Shown: one piece after another, positions 33,727 to 33,988 of the stretch
Position numbering within the stretch: the first letter of the stretch is position 1
Layout: the number at the start of each line of letters is the position of its first letter
From: Methylomonas rosea
GTDB lineage: Bacteria > Pseudomonadota > Gammaproteobacteria > Methylococcales > Methylomonadaceae
Length of the DNA: 33,988 nt
Assembly: GCF_024505055.1 (NCBI RefSeq)
Contig: NZ_JANIBL010000056.1
Coordinates: 1 to 33,988, forward strand
Direction: 5' to 3'
The notes under the pieces: generated by a model
What the model saw: the letters and a program-made list of their open reading frames with translations, nothing else
Databases searched by the model: none
What the model was told of the DNA's origin: nothing
Position numbers and translations under genes: made by a program

Positions 33727-33988
33727 ATGCTCCCACCCCTAAAACCCATCGCCATGAAAGAACGCGTCTCCATGGTCTTTATCGAAAAAGGCCAGATCGA
33801 CGTCAAGGACGGTGCCTTCGTCGTCATCGACGAAACCGGCATCCGCACCCATATCCCGGTCGGCTCCATCGCTTGCATCATGCTGGAACCCGGCACCCGC
33901 GTTTCGCATCACGCCGCCGCGTTGGCGGCCAGGGCCGGAACCTTGCTGGTCTGGGTTGGCGAAGCCGGCGTCAGGCTGTATGCCGCGG
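33727..33988 (+). CDS. cas1: CRISPR adaptation integrase Cas1, type I-E (5' part)
   Basis: Cas1 with Cas2 inserts new spacers. Only the first 87 codons are inside the window; the gene runs off the right edge. The reading MLPPLKPIAMKERVSM, then GQIDVKDGAFVVIDETGIRTH and the IPVGSIACIMLEPGTRVSHH block match E. coli Cas1 almost residue by residue. The catalytic Glu and His residues lie beyond the edge. ATG 33727 follows parE by nine bases; no clear ribosome binding site is visible, so translation may depend on coupling to the toxin gene. Confidence 0.95.
   Translation, partial: MLPPLKPIAMKERVSMVFIEKGQIDVKDGAFVVIDETGIRTHIPVGSIACIMLEPGTRVSHHAAALAARAGTLLVWVGEAGVRLYAA

Overview
The window looks like a chromosomal segment of a moderately GC-rich gammaproteobacterium. 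The housekeeping proteins (GshA, Fe-S type CysH, TrpS, ProA, RpiA, LpxD, RecQ, Bcp) are full length and of gammaproteobacterial type. A type I methanotroph such as a Methylomonas relative is my guess from overall resemblance; no methane-oxidation marker lies in the window.

Layout. Positions 6-2602 (minus) carry gshA, cysH of the APS-reductase type, and a small coiled-coil/membrane protein, linking sulfate reduction to glutathione synthesis. A chromosomal ccdAB toxin-antitoxin pair (2714-3267, minus) faces away from recQ (3379-5511, plus). Next come DUF1249, a QueD-like protein and a PilZ protein (minus), then trpS, a YdcF/ElyC-like DUF218 protein and an MsbA-like ABC exporter (plus). From 10903 to 14500 the region is accessory: an A/T-richer orphan gene with a HEPN-like RxxxxxH motif, three tandem ~187-bp REP/inverted-REP units, the REP-associated transposase (RAYT) that probably made them, a GNAT acetyltransferase, bcp, and a gene-poor stretch with apparent gene remnants. 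Then follow a lipoprotein and a small membrane protein with a good terminator, rpiA, a stand-alone lpxD, a membrane/spermidine-synthase-like fusion, a small unknown, proA, an endonuclease/exonuclease/phosphatase-like protein, a small anchored unknown and a VOC protein.

From 23751 to the right edge runs a type I-E CRISPR-Cas locus: a WYL regulator, cas3 (GTG start), cse1, cse2, cas7, cas5, cas6e and the first 87 codons of cas1. The effector genes overlap or lie close together as one transcription unit. Cas6e is about 100 residues longer than usual. Between cas6e and cas1 sit two toxin-antitoxin modules: a ribbon-helix-helix antitoxin with a RelE toxin broken by a one-base deletion, and an intact Phd-ParE-type pair whose toxin gene ends 9 bases before cas1. 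No CRISPR array lies in the window; array and cas2 are expected just beyond the right edge.

The observations most worth a second look are the TA modules separating interference from adaptation genes, the enlarged Cas6e, and the REP array in which each unit carries a copy of the ribosome-binding site, start codon and first codons of the RAYT gene, closed by a stop codon inside the next REP.
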